Below, piece after piece: positions 17,408 through 26,122 of a DNA stretch of 64,000 nt. The DNA is from Thaumarchaeota archaeon CSP1-1 (GTDB lineage: Archaea > Thermoproteota > Nitrososphaeria > Nitrososphaerales > Nitrosopumilaceae), in the NCBI GenBank assembly GCA_001443365.1, contig LDXL01000004.1, forward strand, positions 24,001-88,000, written 5' to 3'. Made by a program: the position numbers and the translations under genes. The notes below the pieces were generated by a model that was not told where the DNA came from, did not search any database, and worked only from the letters and a program-made list of their open reading frames with translations. Position 1 is the stretch's first letter; each line of letters opens with the position of its first letter.

Positions 17408-18163
17408 CTATATACCTAGAAAATCGTTTGAATTTTTTTCTAAGATGGCAGAGAATTCATCATATGACTTTCTCAATACTTTTGAGGCACAAAATATTAT
17501 GCTTGGGATAAAACTCACTTGTGCAGGCTTTAATGCGAAACATCTTGAAAATTTTACTGGTCCGTCGGTCTCTACGAGGATTCTATTAATTTCTGTTTTT
17601 GATAACAAAACTTGTTTATCTTTTGCATAAACCAATAGGGGTCCAAATGAGACAAAAAATCCCAAATCCATGGCTTTTGTGAGTTGCTGCTTGCTTCCAT
17701 CAAACCAATGTAAAACCATTCCTCTAAGAGAGTATGAGGGAATAATTTCATAAATTTTGTCAAGAGTTTTTCTAGAATGAATAGAAATTGGTTTTTGTAT
17801 CTTTTCAGCAATTGCTAGTTGACCTCTAAAGAGCTGTTCTTGTCTTTGAAATTCTGATTCTGACGAAACATAGGTAGAATCGAGCCCTATTTCACCAATG
17901 CCTGCAATACCACCAATATTCTGATTAATTAATTCCAGTATAGGTTCTAGTTTTTCATCAGCTTTACCTGGATGGATTCCTACAAAAGGGAAAATTAGTT
18001 CAGTTTTCTTTGAAAGATCTATTGTTTTTTTGGAGGATAGAAGATCTTCGGAAACACAACATGCCTTGATATGCATTTTTTCCATACATTTTATGATATA
18101 TGGAATATCAGAATCATATTCAGGATCAGATAGATGTATGTGTGAATCTAATAACCAGTTCAT
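17408..18163 (-). CDS. tatD: TatD-family metal-dependent hydrolase
   Basis: A 251-residue TIM-barrel metal hydrolase. DSHIHLSDPEY at the N terminus provides the two His ligands, GIGEIGLD the Glu, ISIHSRKTL the next His, LHWFDGS a further His and LVETDGP the final Asp, so the metal site is intact. Proteins of this family act as 3'-5' DNases; activity here is inferred. Confidence 0.92.
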   Translation of the reverse strand: MNWLLDSHIHLSDPEYDSDIPYIIKCMEKMHIKACCVSEDLLSSKKTIDLSKKTELIFPFVGIHPGKADEKLEPILELINQNIGGIAGIGEIGLDSTYVSSESEFQRQEQLFRGQLAIAEKIQKPISIHSRKTLDKIYEIIPSYSLRGMVLHWFDGSKQQLTKAMDLGFFVSFGPLLVYAKDKQVLLSKTEINRILVETDGPVKFSRCFALKPAQVSFIPSIIFCASKVLRKSYDEFSAILEKNSNDFLGI

Positions 18164-18267
18164 AATTACACCAAATGAAAGCTACCTAAAATAGTCTGTA
18201 TAAATCGATTCCTTAGTAGGATTTTTTCACACAAAGTCTTTAATCGATTACGTGAAAAATGCATGTA

Positions 18268-18489
18268 ATGAAATCATCTGAGCTTGGATTATCAGCCATG
18301 TATAGAATTTTAAAAAAATCAGGAGCGCATAGAGTAAGTGATGAATCAGCGGATGAATTAAGGAGAATAATAGAAGAGGTAGCTCTTGCTATTGCTAAAA
18401 GCGCTGTCGATATGTCATCTCATGCTGGAAGAAAAACTGTCAGAGGCGAGGATATCAAACTTGCAGCCAAACCTTTTACCAAATTCTGA
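18268..18489 (+). CDS. Archaeal histone
   Basis: A 73-residue histone-fold protein that wraps DNA as dimers and longer stacks. The fold is complete: RILKKSGAHRVSDESADELRRIIEEVALAIAKSAVDMSSHAGRKTVRGEDIKLA with the RKTVRGED loop typical of HMf-like histones. I chose ATG at 18268 over that at 18259 because CTTTAATC near 18240 puts the transcript start there. Confidence 0.95.
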   Translation: MKSSELGLSAMYRILKKSGAHRVSDESADELRRIIEEVALAIAKSAVDMSSHAGRKTVRGEDIKLAAKPFTKF

Positions 18490-18530
18490 TCTAAAGAGTT
18501 TAATTGTGAATAACTCGTTTCTGTGAATAC

Positions 18531-18602
18531 GGTGAGGTGGCAGAGTGGTTATGCGTGGGCCTGCAAAGCCTATCGATAGGGGTTCGAATCCCTTCCTCAC
18601 CT
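18531..18602 (+). tRNA. tRNA-Cys (GCA)
   Basis: Acceptor stem GGTGAGG pairs with CCTCACC at 18595-18601, discriminator T. Anticodon stem TGGGC/GCCTA with loop CTGCAAA gives anticodon GCA at 18563-18565. No intron. CCA follows at 18603-18605 and may be encoded. It lies 66 bases before a defence-type gene. Confidence 0.95.
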
Positions 18603-18668
18603 CCAAAGTTTTGAGTTATTATGTAATTACCTGCTTTTCTAAATAGAGAGTATTTTAGAAGAAATAAG

Positions 18669-20426
18669 TTGGCACAAATAAACAACAGGGGGTTACTAAG
18701 ATACATTCCTGGTTCAAGTTCTATTCTAGTTCAAGAAAATAGTAACCAACCACTAGAGGGATTTTCAAAAAATATTCGAGATAGTATAAAAGAGAATGCA
18801 GAGTGTGCTAAAAATGAAGTTGAAAAAGGTCATAATTTTCTTCATTGGGTTCTAACAAGAGTTTATGAAGCAACAGAAGACGATGCTGCTGATGCTATAG
18901 TTGACGGGGCTAATGACCTAGGCATTGATGCATACCTTCCAGTTGATTTTTCTGATAATAAGATAAGACTATTCCAGTCAAAATATGGAACATCGCACTC
19001 TATGGAAGCTATTACAAAATTCAAAGAAGATGTTAAACGACTACTCCAAAGTGATGTTACTAAGATGCGTCCTGAATTAGCACATTTAGTTACCAAGATA
19101 CGTGATAAAAATTTGAAGGTGGAATGTTGCTATGTAACGGATCAGGAAGTAGAATATGAGAATGAAGAATATTTTGAGATTATCGATATAGAAGAAATCA
19201 TCCAAAGATTATGGAGTAGAATAAAAAAACCAGCAGCTGGCAAAAAATCTACGATAAAATTGGAAAAAATGCTAGGACATGAAAATACTATTTTAGGCAT
19301 ATTGAAACTAAGGGAATTAACTGAATTTATCTCTAAAAATCGGGACTATGTATTTGAGTCTAACATTAGACAGTGGATGCAGTTTAAAACTACTGTAAAC
19401 AAAGGCATTAGAGAGACCCTGCAGAATGCACCTGACAAGTTCTTCTATTACAATAACGGAATTACAATTGTAGTAAGTAACTTTGAAGAAATTGGAAATA
19501 ATTCCATATTATTACATGCTCCACAAATAGTAAATGGGGCTCAGACATCAAATTCAATTGTTGACCGTGCTAAACGGACACATAATTTGGATGGCAGTAT
19601 AACAGTCACAATCATTCGAGCTGATGATGAAGAAGACCAAAATAATATTACAAAATACAGAAATTCGCAGAATTCTGTTAGGGGCAAAGACCTTGTATCA
19701 TTAATGGATTTCCATAAATCAATAAAATCCCAATTACAAAATTCTGGTTACTTTTATGAAATTCAAGCGGGATCTTTTGATTCAAAAACTAAATCACAAC
19801 AATCGGAATTAAAAGGAGATGTGATTTATAACAAATATTTACCAGATAATCACAAAAAGGTAATTGTTGCAAAAGATGCTATTCAATCTTTAGTTGCTGG
19901 AATAGAACAAAGACCTACAGAATCTTATAGCTCACCAGCACAATTTTTACCGCGTGGAAGTAAGTATGATGATGTTTTCAATGAAAAACTTGAAGATGAG
20001 TACAGACTATTGCTGTATCCATATCTTGTAAAAGAATTTGCCAAAAATACCTTAAAGTATGGCAAGAGAGGAGGGCATAAAACAAAACGATATGCTACCT
20101 TATTCTTTGTAGCAGTGTATTTTCGGATCTTACATAAAAATATCCTAGAAACAAAGGGTGATTTTAAAAGTGACATTACAAAATTAGAACCAATTTTTAG
20201 AATCTTTAAGCTAAACAGTAGAATTTTAAAACTGGCTGATACAGTAGTCACAAAATTCCTTGAAGATACGGTGGTAGATGATGAAATGGAAATAGCAAAT
20301 ACCAAGCATAATTTCTTCTCACATCACGTCTGGAATGATGCAATGCTTCGAGTGGTAGATAAAAAAATAATACAGGAAGAAGATGAAATCGAGAGTATTA
20401 AAAAATTGATTAGCAATCTAGCATAA
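18669..20426 (+). CDS. AIPR-family phage-defence protein with nuclease-like N terminus
   Basis: A 585-residue protein with TTG start. The first 140 residues resemble a PD-(D/E)XK nuclease: DLGIDAYL (Asp87), then KIRLFQSKYG with Gln103-Ser-Lys105, and a long helix before it. The centre holds the AIPR pattern (KFFYYNNGITIVV, then PQIVNGAQTSNSIV). AIPR proteins are linked to abortive infection, several with partner proteins. Here it stands alone after tRNA-Cys, a common entry point for mobile DNA. Assignment to defence is inference from family. Confidence 0.82.
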   Translation: MAQINNRGLLRYIPGSSSILVQENSNQPLEGFSKNIRDSIKENAECAKNEVEKGHNFLHWVLTRVYEATEDDAADAIVDGANDLGIDAYLPVDFSDNKIRLFQSKYGTSHSMEAITKFKEDVKRLLQSDVTKMRPELAHLVTKIRDKNLKVECCYVTDQEVEYENEEYFEIIDIEEIIQRLWSRIKKPAAGKKSTIKLEKMLGHENTILGILKLRELTEFISKNRDYVFESNIRQWMQFKTTVNKGIRETLQNAPDKFFYYNNGITIVVSNFEEIGNNSILLHAPQIVNGAQTSNSIVDRAKRTHNLDGSITVTIIRADDEEDQNNITKYRNSQNSVRGKDLVSLMDFHKSIKSQLQNSGYFYEIQAGSFDSKTKSQQSELKGDVIYNKYLPDNHKKVIVAKDAIQSLVAGIEQRPTESYSSPAQFLPRGSKYDDVFNEKLEDEYRLLLYPYLVKEFAKNTLKYGKRGGHKTKRYATLFFVAVYFRILHKNILETKGDFKSDITKLEPIFRIFKLNSRILKLADTVVTKFLEDTVVDDEMEIANTKHNFFSHHVWNDAMLRVVDKKIIQEEDEIESIKKLISNLA

Positions 20427-20610
20427 TCAATTATTTTTGCTTAAACGGTAGAGGTCTAACCAAGTAAAAATTTGCAGGAGGTTTACATTGGCCAGACATT
20501 CTACCGTGTGTTTTCTACAAGATAGTAATATTTAACATGATTTCTCCAATTGAAATTATTAGTAAAACATCTAAAATGATTTTTATATAGAACAAAAAAA
20601 CAAGGATGGT

Positions 20611-20778
20611 TTGAAAAAAGAAGAAAAATGCATTTTATGCAATAATTCATTGGAAACTAAGTATATTCCCATGGAGGAATGGAAAATTGATGGGACATTA
20701 TGTGGTAAATGTTATTCTAAAAAAATTTCTGAATTCTACCCCGGGGAACATGTAAGGGTAAATTTATCAGATGAATAG
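20611..20778 (+). CDS. Small two-knuckle zinc protein
   Basis: A 55-residue protein starting TTG at 20611, with CILCNNSLE and CGKCYSKK (cysteines at about 7, 10, 31 and 34) forming one zinc ribbon. AAGGATGG precedes the start and TTTTATATAG at 20581 is a good TATA box 30 bases upstream. Function unknown. Confidence 0.65.
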   Translation: MKKEEKCILCNNSLETKYIPMEEWKIDGTLCGKCYSKKISEFYPGEHVRVNLSDE

Positions 20779-20801
20779 TTAAACAATTTTATTTTATAGA
20801 A

Positions 20802-21389
20802 TCAATTCATTTTTCTATATTTGTTGATATAAAGACAATTCCATGTGAGGGGATCATCTTTCACTTCATCTTCTTGTAGAAATTTAATGTCTGTAATTGT
20901 TTTTTTCTTTTTTAGTAGATTTACCTGAAAAGTTTCAAATTTTTTACATTGACATTCCTCGACTAGACAAGCATCTTGATCGCGTTCTAATTCATGATCT
21001 TCTTTAATGTGACTACAGTTACAAACGGCGTCATCTTTTACATCGTTTTTGAATTTTTTTGTATAAGTTCCTAATCTTAGATAAGCTTCTCCATCATGTC
21101 CTTTTTTGAAACGTTCATAATTTGGGGATTTATCTAAAATTTTAAAAAAGGATTTGTTGGTTTGAGGTTTAGTTGAATCTCCACCCATAACAAACCAATA
21201 CTGGTCACCAGTTTCAACAAAACGAATCTTAATTGAATGATCATTCCACCAATGTATTGTGTCATGCCATAGATTTACTGCTTGTTTTCGTTCTGAAAAT
21301 AGTGGGACCACATTCATTCTCAAATCGTAATATCGATATGCCACTCCCAAAAAATCATTAATCCATGGGATCGATGCTTCTTTTGACAT
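20802..21389 (-). CDS. Conserved hypothetical protein with cysteine cluster
   Basis: A 195-residue protein of the archaeon. The region CNCSHIKEDHELE...CLVEECQCKKF (about residues 129-160) carries a cysteine cluster suited to zinc. The N-terminal half is rich in aromatic residues (IHWWNDHSIKIRF, DQYWFVMGG). ATG at 21389 was preferred over an upstream one because ATATTAAATAG near 21420 would place the transcript start close to it. No family recognised. Confidence 0.55.
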   Translation of the reverse strand: MSKEASIPWINDFLGVAYRYYDLRMNVVPLFSERKQAVNLWHDTIHWWNDHSIKIRFVETGDQYWFVMGGDSTKPQTNKSFFKILDKSPNYERFKKGHDGEAYLRLGTYTKKFKNDVKDDAVCNCSHIKEDHELERDQDACLVEECQCKKFETFQVNLLKKKKTITDIKFLQEDEVKDDPLTWNCLYINKYRKMN

Positions 21390-21473
21390 GTCTCTAAGGA
21401 GAGGCAAATTCTATTTAATATGTGCAAAATTATGGGTAATACTCTTATATCACTGATTAATGATGCCTAGCAT

Positions 21474-21755
21474 ATGGTAGGATATAGGACTAGTATGCAG
21501 ATCGTAGCAGATTTACTAATTGCAACTGATCAATCTGGCCAAGAAGGAATTAAGACCACCTCACTTCTTACGAAAGCAAATCTATCACATTCCAGACTTT
21601 CCAAATTCCTTGAAAATTTAACTGGTGCAGAATTAATCAACAAAATAGAATATGATGGAAAGCATGCTTTTGTCATTACACCAAAAGGAAGACAGTATCT
21701 CGAATCATACAAAACGTTTTCAGATATTGCAGGTTCTTTTGGATTAGATCTTTAA
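21474..21755 (+). CDS. Winged-helix DNA-binding protein (HTH_45-like)
   Basis: A 93-residue single winged-helix protein. SLLTKANLSHSRLSKFLENLTGAELIN is the DNA-contact helix pair, FVITPKGRQYLESYKTFSDIAGSFGL the wing and dimer helix. TATA-like CTCTTATATCAC at 21441-21452 lies about 25-30 bases upstream. Paralogue of the protein at 14534. Confidence 0.72.
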   Translation: MVGYRTSMQIVADLLIATDQSGQEGIKTTSLLTKANLSHSRLSKFLENLTGAELINKIEYDGKHAFVITPKGRQYLESYKTFSDIAGSFGLDL

Positions 21756-21757
21756 GT

Positions 21758-21952
21758 TTATTTTTTAGATCTTCGATTTTCACGTCTCTTCTCGTTGTGC
21801 TCTCTTCTGTTTTTCATAGATCCGTAAATGATTATAATTATAGCGCCACCAAGCATGGCATAAAAGAGTCCAGGAATGAAAGGCTCTCTAGTTATGGCAA
21901 TTATCATTCCGGCAATCATGAACATCAAAATAATGAGAAGATATTTGTCCAT
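21758..21952 (-). CDS. Small membrane protein with basic tail
   Basis: A 64-residue protein with two hydrophobic helices (about residues 4-21 and 27-46) and a very basic end (RREHNEKRRENRRSKK). Its stop lies 3 bases from the convergent regulator. No family recognised. Confidence 0.5.
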   Translation of the reverse strand: MDKYLLIILMFMIAGMIIAITREPFIPGLFYAMLGGAIIIIIYGSMKNRREHNEKRRENRRSKK

Positions 21953-22013
21953 CCCTCACCTGAATCACAAAATAATATATCTTTTTGAATAAACCACATA
22001 ATAGTTAGGCGTA

Positions 22014-22193
22014 ATGACAAAAATACTAGAGATAATAGGTTTTGCACTGATAGGTGGAACAATTTATTCATATCTTGGAATGATTGGAAATGATTTGAGA
22101 TGGCCGGTTTTTTGGAGCTGTGCTTCAGGGGCTTTAGCTATAATTATTTACAGAAAATGGATGAAAAAAAAATTGGAATCTAGTAATTCTTGA
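22014..22193 (+). CDS. Small membrane protein
   Basis: A 59-residue protein: MTKILEIIGFALIGGTIYSY and a second hydrophobic helix FWSCASGALAIIIYRK, then a basic tail. Two membrane helices and no motif. ATG start at 22014. Confidence 0.5.
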   Translation: MTKILEIIGFALIGGTIYSYLGMIGNDLRWPVFWSCASGALAIIIYRKWMKKKLESSNS

Positions 22194-22302
22194 ACTAGTA
22201 TGTATACAACAATTTTATGAAAATTGTTGACATTGTTGATCAAAAATTAAACAATCGGCAGATCTATAAAGGATGATTATTCGGGTAATATCGAGGGGGA
22301 GT

Positions 22303-22380
22303 ATGACAAGCGAGGTAACAAAATGGTGGAAAGGGCTAGCAAGGGAACTAGAAGATGATATTGAATCCCTTGAAGAATAA
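22303..22380 (+). CDS. Possible 25-residue peptide
   Basis: ATG at 22303 after a strong GAGGGGGA ribosome-binding site; 25 codons encode an amphipathic, acidic helix (MTSEVTKWWKGLAREL...). TATA-like TCTATAAA at 22262-22269 sits about 35 bases upstream. The strong binding site is the chief support; too short to be certain. Confidence 0.35.
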   Translation: MTSEVTKWWKGLARELEDDIESLEE

Positions 22381-22428
22381 TTAAACAAATTCTAAAATTC
22401 CTGTTAACTATTGTAAATTAAAATTGAA

Positions 22429-22502
22429 AGCCTCGAGTGGGCGTCGATCCCACGGCCTAACGCTTACGAGGCGTTCGCTCTACCAGGCTGAGCTATCGAG
22501 GC
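22429..22502 (-). tRNA. tRNA-Thr (CGT)
   Basis: Read on the minus strand: acceptor GCCTCGA/TCGAGGC, D-arm GCTC/GAGC, anticodon stem AACGC/GCGTT with loop CTCGTAA (anticodon CGT), T-stem GTGGG/CCCAC. The T-loop ATCGACG departs from the usual TTCGANN. No intron. A second tRNA-Thr (GGT) is at 51151. Confidence 0.9.
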
Positions 22503-22544
22503 ACACAACGTTTCCTGTCAGAGTTTATAAAAAGCCTTTTTGGT

Positions 22545-23849
22545 TTGGATTCAGTGAAAATATCTGTCTCCGGAATAAGGGGCATTTTTGGAAATGATTT
22601 AACATTGAAGGATGTTTTAAGATTTTGTAACAATTTCTCATCTCTGATTAAATCAAAAAAATGTGTAATTGCTCAGGATACAAGGCCTTCAGGCTCTATG
22701 ATAATAGAAACGGCAAGTGCTGCATTGTTGCAATGTGGAATTGATGTTTACAATTTAGGGATGGCCCCCACTCCTGTAATATTTAGAGAATCTAGAAAAT
22801 ACAGTGCAGGAATCATTGTTACGTCCTCTCATAATCCTCTTGAATGGAATGGTCTAAAATTCATTGTAAATGGAAGAGGCATTAACGAAGAAGAGTTGAA
22901 TTTTCTTACTAATGATCAGGACACTTCAAAATCAATTATTGGGTTAGAAACTAAAATTGAATCCAATTACATTGATGAAGCTGCTAATTTAATCGGAAAA
23001 GTTGTAGGTTCACCCAAAGTTGTTGTAGATGTAGGTGGCGGTGCTGCTAGACATGTTGCACCAGCTTTATTAAAAAAAATTGGATGTCAAGTTAAAACCA
23101 TTAATGAAAATTTGGAACAATGTTCTCGTGGACCTGATCCAACTTCAGATGATTTGAAAGATCTGATATCTAACAGTAAAGGAGCTATCGGTTTTGCCTT
23201 TGATTTAGATGGAGATCGTCTAGTTGTTGTTAAAGATGGAAAAAAACTATCTCCAGATATCACATTAGGGTTAGGAGTAGCAAAAGCTCTTGAGCTTGGT
23301 TATAAGAAATTTGTTCTAAGCATAGATTCTAGTGTTTCAGTTGAGAAATTTATTATAAAAAAAGGAGGCGAGGTTCAACGTTCTAAAGTTGGCGAGGCAA
23401 ATGTCATTGATCTTATGCTAAAAACAAAATCTCAAGCTGGCGGAGAAGGAAGTAGTGGAGGATTCATTCTTCCTGAATTCAATTTTTGTCGTGATGGTAT
23501 TCTAACAAGTGGTTTAATTGCCTCAATGCTTGAAACAAACATCTTTGAAGATGTACTCAAATTTATGGAAAGATATCATCAAGTAAGAGATAAGATAAAA
23601 ATCGAGTCAAATCTGCATGATAAAACGTTAGAGAAATTACAAGAAAAAATGTCAAAAAAGTTTGGAGAAATAATTACAATGGATGGAATTAAGGCAATAA
23701 TTGATGAGGATAGTTGGGTATTAGTACGTAAATCAAATACAGAAGATATCATTAGAATCTCAGCTGAGTCAGACAATATTGAAAAAGCAAAAACTATTGC
23801 ACAACAAGTAAGAGACCTAGTGAAACAAAGTTATGACCAAGTTAAATGA
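22545..23849 (+). CDS. glmM: Phosphoglucosamine/phosphomannose mutase family
   Basis: A 434-residue alpha-D-phosphohexomutase. The phosphoserine loop is VTSSHNPLEWN (about 98-108), the magnesium site FDLDGDRL (about 221-228) and the sugar-binding loop GGEGSSGGF (about 303-311). A glmM-type role in sugar-nucleotide formation is inferred; phosphomannomutase is possible. TTG start; the 3' end overlaps thiL by 17 bases. Confidence 0.9.
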   Translation: MDSVKISVSGIRGIFGNDLTLKDVLRFCNNFSSLIKSKKCVIAQDTRPSGSMIIETASAALLQCGIDVYNLGMAPTPVIFRESRKYSAGIIVTSSHNPLEWNGLKFIVNGRGINEEELNFLTNDQDTSKSIIGLETKIESNYIDEAANLIGKVVGSPKVVVDVGGGAARHVAPALLKKIGCQVKTINENLEQCSRGPDPTSDDLKDLISNSKGAIGFAFDLDGDRLVVVKDGKKLSPDITLGLGVAKALELGYKKFVLSIDSSVSVEKFIIKKGGEVQRSKVGEANVIDLMLKTKSQAGGEGSSGGFILPEFNFCRDGILTSGLIASMLETNIFEDVLKFMERYHQVRDKIKIESNLHDKTLEKLQEKMSKKFGEIITMDGIKAIIDEDSWVLVRKSNTEDIIRISAESDNIEKAKTIAQQVRDLVKQSYDQVK

Positions 23850-24786
23850 AAAAGAAATTATTTCAATTTTTCAGAAAAAGCTAGAAAATCATAGATTTGT
23901 TTCAGAAGATGTTGAGATTTTCAGGATAGGAAAAACGAACTGTGTAACAAAAGTGGATACTCTAGTGGAAAGTACAGATATTCCACCAGGAATGAAATTA
24001 AAGGATGCTGCAAGAAAAAGTGTGGTTGCGTGTGTTAGTGACTTTGCATCAAAGGGAGTAAAGCCCCTCTATGGCATGATATCTATAACAATACCAAAAA
24101 AATTTTCTAAATTAAAGATCACTGATTTAGCTATTGGATTAGGAAAAGCGGCTAAAGAGTTTGATCTTAGATTTATTGGAGGTGATACTAATGAGGGAAA
24201 AGAATTAGTACTTCAGGTTTCTCTTTTTGGTTCTGCTAAAAAAATTGTTGCAAGAAAAGGAGCAAAAACAAATGACGTTATAGTTACCACTGGCCCCTTT
24301 GGATATTCATCAGCAGGTCTAAAAATATTATTGAACAAGAAAAAAGCTACTCGAGAATTTTCAAAAAAAGCAAAAAGAACAGTCTTTAGACCAGTATCTA
24401 GGTTGAAATTCGGTATAACAAATCGCAAATTTTTTTCATCTTCAATGGATTCTAGCGATGGTTTATCTACAACTCTTCATGAAATGGCAAAGCAAAGTAA
24501 AAAAAAATTCATTTTAACAAAACTTCCCACAAATCAAGACATTTTCGAATTCGCAAAGACCAATAGGATAGATCCATTAGGTTTGATTTTCAATGGGGGT
24601 GAAGAATACGAGATAGTGGCTACAGTTAATCCTGTAAATATTTCTAGAGTTAAGAGTAATGCTAAAGCACAAAAAATACCATTATTTGAAATTGGTTATG
24701 TGACAAATGGAGTCGGTGTTATGTATAAAATGGGCACAAAAACAATCCCAATTAAAAATAAAGGCTGGCTACATTTTAGAAGTTAA
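23833..24786 (+). CDS. thiL: Thiamine-monophosphate kinase
   Basis: Adds the second phosphate to make thiamine diphosphate. Signatures in order: VTKVDTLVESTDIPPGM, VVACVSDFASKGVKPLYG, GGDTNEGKELVL and the SMDSSDGLSTTLHEMA metal site; NGGEEYEIVATV closes the pattern. 317 residues, normal length. Its start lies inside the glmM end. Confidence 0.93.
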   Translation: MTKLNEKEIISIFQKKLENHRFVSEDVEIFRIGKTNCVTKVDTLVESTDIPPGMKLKDAARKSVVACVSDFASKGVKPLYGMISITIPKKFSKLKITDLAIGLGKAAKEFDLRFIGGDTNEGKELVLQVSLFGSAKKIVARKGAKTNDVIVTTGPFGYSSAGLKILLNKKKATREFSKKAKRTVFRPVSRLKFGITNRKFFSSSMDSSDGLSTTLHEMAKQSKKKFILTKLPTNQDIFEFAKTNRIDPLGLIFNGGEEYEIVATVNPVNISRVKSNAKAQKIPLFEIGYVTNGVGVMYKMGTKTIPIKNKGWLHFRS

Positions 24787-24819
24787 TGTTTTTTAAACCC
24801 TTCATGTTGTGGGTAGACA

Positions 24820-25377
24820 TTGTCTGAATTAGAACTTGAAGCTGAAGCAATAAAAGCTGAGAAAATCGAAGAGATCAAAGCTGAAGCTGAGAAAATCAAG
24901 GCTGAAATGCAAGCAGGGAGAAAAGGCGAAGAAAAAGAAAAAATCAAAACTGAGCAAAAAAAACAGCCTAAAGAAGAAACATTAGAAAAAGCTAAAGAAA
25001 AATGGGGAATTGCACATATTTTCAGCAGTTACAACAATACTATTGTTCACTTAACAGATCTTACTGGAGCTGAAACAGTTGCACTTAGTTCAGGCGGTGT
25101 ACATGTAAATGCTGATAGATACGAATCATCACCTTTTGCAGCTATGAAGGCATCTAATGCAGTAGTCGAGATAGCAAAAACAAAGGGCTTTACAGGATTG
25201 CACATAAGAGTAAGAGCAGTAGGTGGCGTTGGTTCAAGAGTTCCTGGTCCTGGCGCACAAGCAGCCATTAGAGCGCTTGCAAGAGGTGGCTTTAGGATAG
25301 GACGAATTGATGATGTAACACCAATACCTCACGATACCACTAGAAAGAAAGGTGGAAAGAGAGGAAGAAGAGTTTAA
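24820..25377 (+). CDS. rps11: Ribosomal protein uS11 with charged N-terminal extension
   Basis: Residues about 60-185 are uS11 of the small-subunit platform: [50 protein letters not shown] and the end KGGKRGRRV. The first 58 residues, almost only Glu, Lys, Ala and Ile in coiled-coil order ([20 protein letters not shown]), are extra to the usual length. TATA-like TTTTTTAAAC at 24788 supports the TTG start at 24820. Confidence 0.92.
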   Translation: MSELELEAEAIKAEKIEEIKAEAEKIKAEMQAGRKGEEKEKIKTEQKKQPKEETLEKAKEKWGIAHIFSSYNNTIVHLTDLTGAETVALSSGGVHVNADRYESSPFAAMKASNAVVEIAKTKGFTGLHIRVRAVGGVGSRVPGPGAQAAIRALARGGFRIGRIDDVTPIPHDTTRKKGGKRGRRV

Positions 25378-25691
25378 TCTGATTCTACTAGTTTTAATTT
25401 TATTTTACAACCACGTGATTCAAAAAAATCAATCATAAAATTAGTAAGTTTCTCATCAGTTTTTCTGCCTTTAGCTTTTTTAATCATATCAGAAAATTTT
25501 TCTTCCAGTCTAGTTAGTAGAGTAGGTTTTAACAATAAAGGAAAGAAAGTCCATCCAAATCTTGAGATAGGTTTACCTAAATGATAAGCATCAGATACTT
25601 CACATAGAGTTTGAAGATGGCTTAATGCTTTAATAATTAGGATTTTGTCTTCATCGTACTGAGTTGTACTAACTTCAAAAATAGTTTTCAT
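25374..25691 (-). CDS. Conserved hypothetical protein upstream of uS11 3' end
   Basis: A 105-residue soluble protein with no family that I recognise. It overlaps the PDCD5-like gene by 4 bases, so it is made with it and RtcB. Pattern: an initial beta-strand/helix with [19 protein letters not shown], later helix [18 protein letters not shown]. Convergent with uS11, sharing 4 bases. Confidence 0.6.
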   Translation of the reverse strand: MKTIFEVSTTQYDEDKILIIKALSHLQTLCEVSDAYHLGKPISRFGWTFFPLLLKPTLLTRLEEKFSDMIKKAKGRKTDEKLTNFMIDFFESRGCKIKLKLVESD

Positions 25692-26122
25692 TGAGAATCT
25701 AAATCATCTTCAATTAAAGTTTCATTATTTGATGATTTGCTAGTAAGTTTGTCTGAAAGTGAAACAAATTCCCCGTCTTGTTCTACGTTGATTTTTGTTT
25801 GCATACGTACATTAATTCCAACAGATCTAAACAAAGCTAGAAGCTTTCCACCATCTATTTCTTCACTGATTTCACCAGAATAGAGTAATTCTCCTAATTT
25901 TTCAACTACTATTTTAGTTTCAGAAGGAAATTGGGATTCTGCATTTTGTAAAACTTCTAGGCCTCTATAACCTAAATTTTTTACCAGTATCTCTCTGGCA
26001 GAAGGTTGTGTTTTTTTTGAAATGGGAATTTCTTCTAGTCTTTGTTTTAGGGCAATATTTTTTTCCATTTCTGCTAGACGTCGTTTCTTTAATTGCTCAA
26101 GTTCCTTGTCATCTTCGCTCAT
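25688..26122 (-). CDS. PDCD5/TFAR19-like DNA-binding protein
   Basis: A 144-residue protein like the archaeal PDCD5 family: an N-terminal basic helix ELEQLKKRRLAEMEKNIALKQ followed by a compact helical domain with LGYRGLEVLQNAESQFP and LFRSVGINVRMQT. Family members bind double-stranded DNA. The C-terminal 35 residues are acidic and Ser-rich. It overlaps both neighbours by 4 bases, so an operon with rtcB is clear. Confidence 0.78.
   Translation of the reverse strand: MSEDDKELEQLKKRRLAEMEKNIALKQRLEEIPISKKTQPSAREILVKNLGYRGLEVLQNAESQFPSETKIVVEKLGELLYSGEISEEIDGGKLLALFRSVGINVRMQTKINVEQDGEFVSLSDKLTSKSSNNETLIEDDLDSQ

Noticed and set aside
20431-20499. A 22-codon minus-strand frame (MSGQCKPPANFY...)
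   Set aside because: No ribosome-binding site or TATA box in place, and shorter than other supported small genes here.
18603-20610. Complete mobile element bounded by tRNA-Cys ends
   Set aside because: No second copy of the tRNA 3' end or an integrase was found in the interval.
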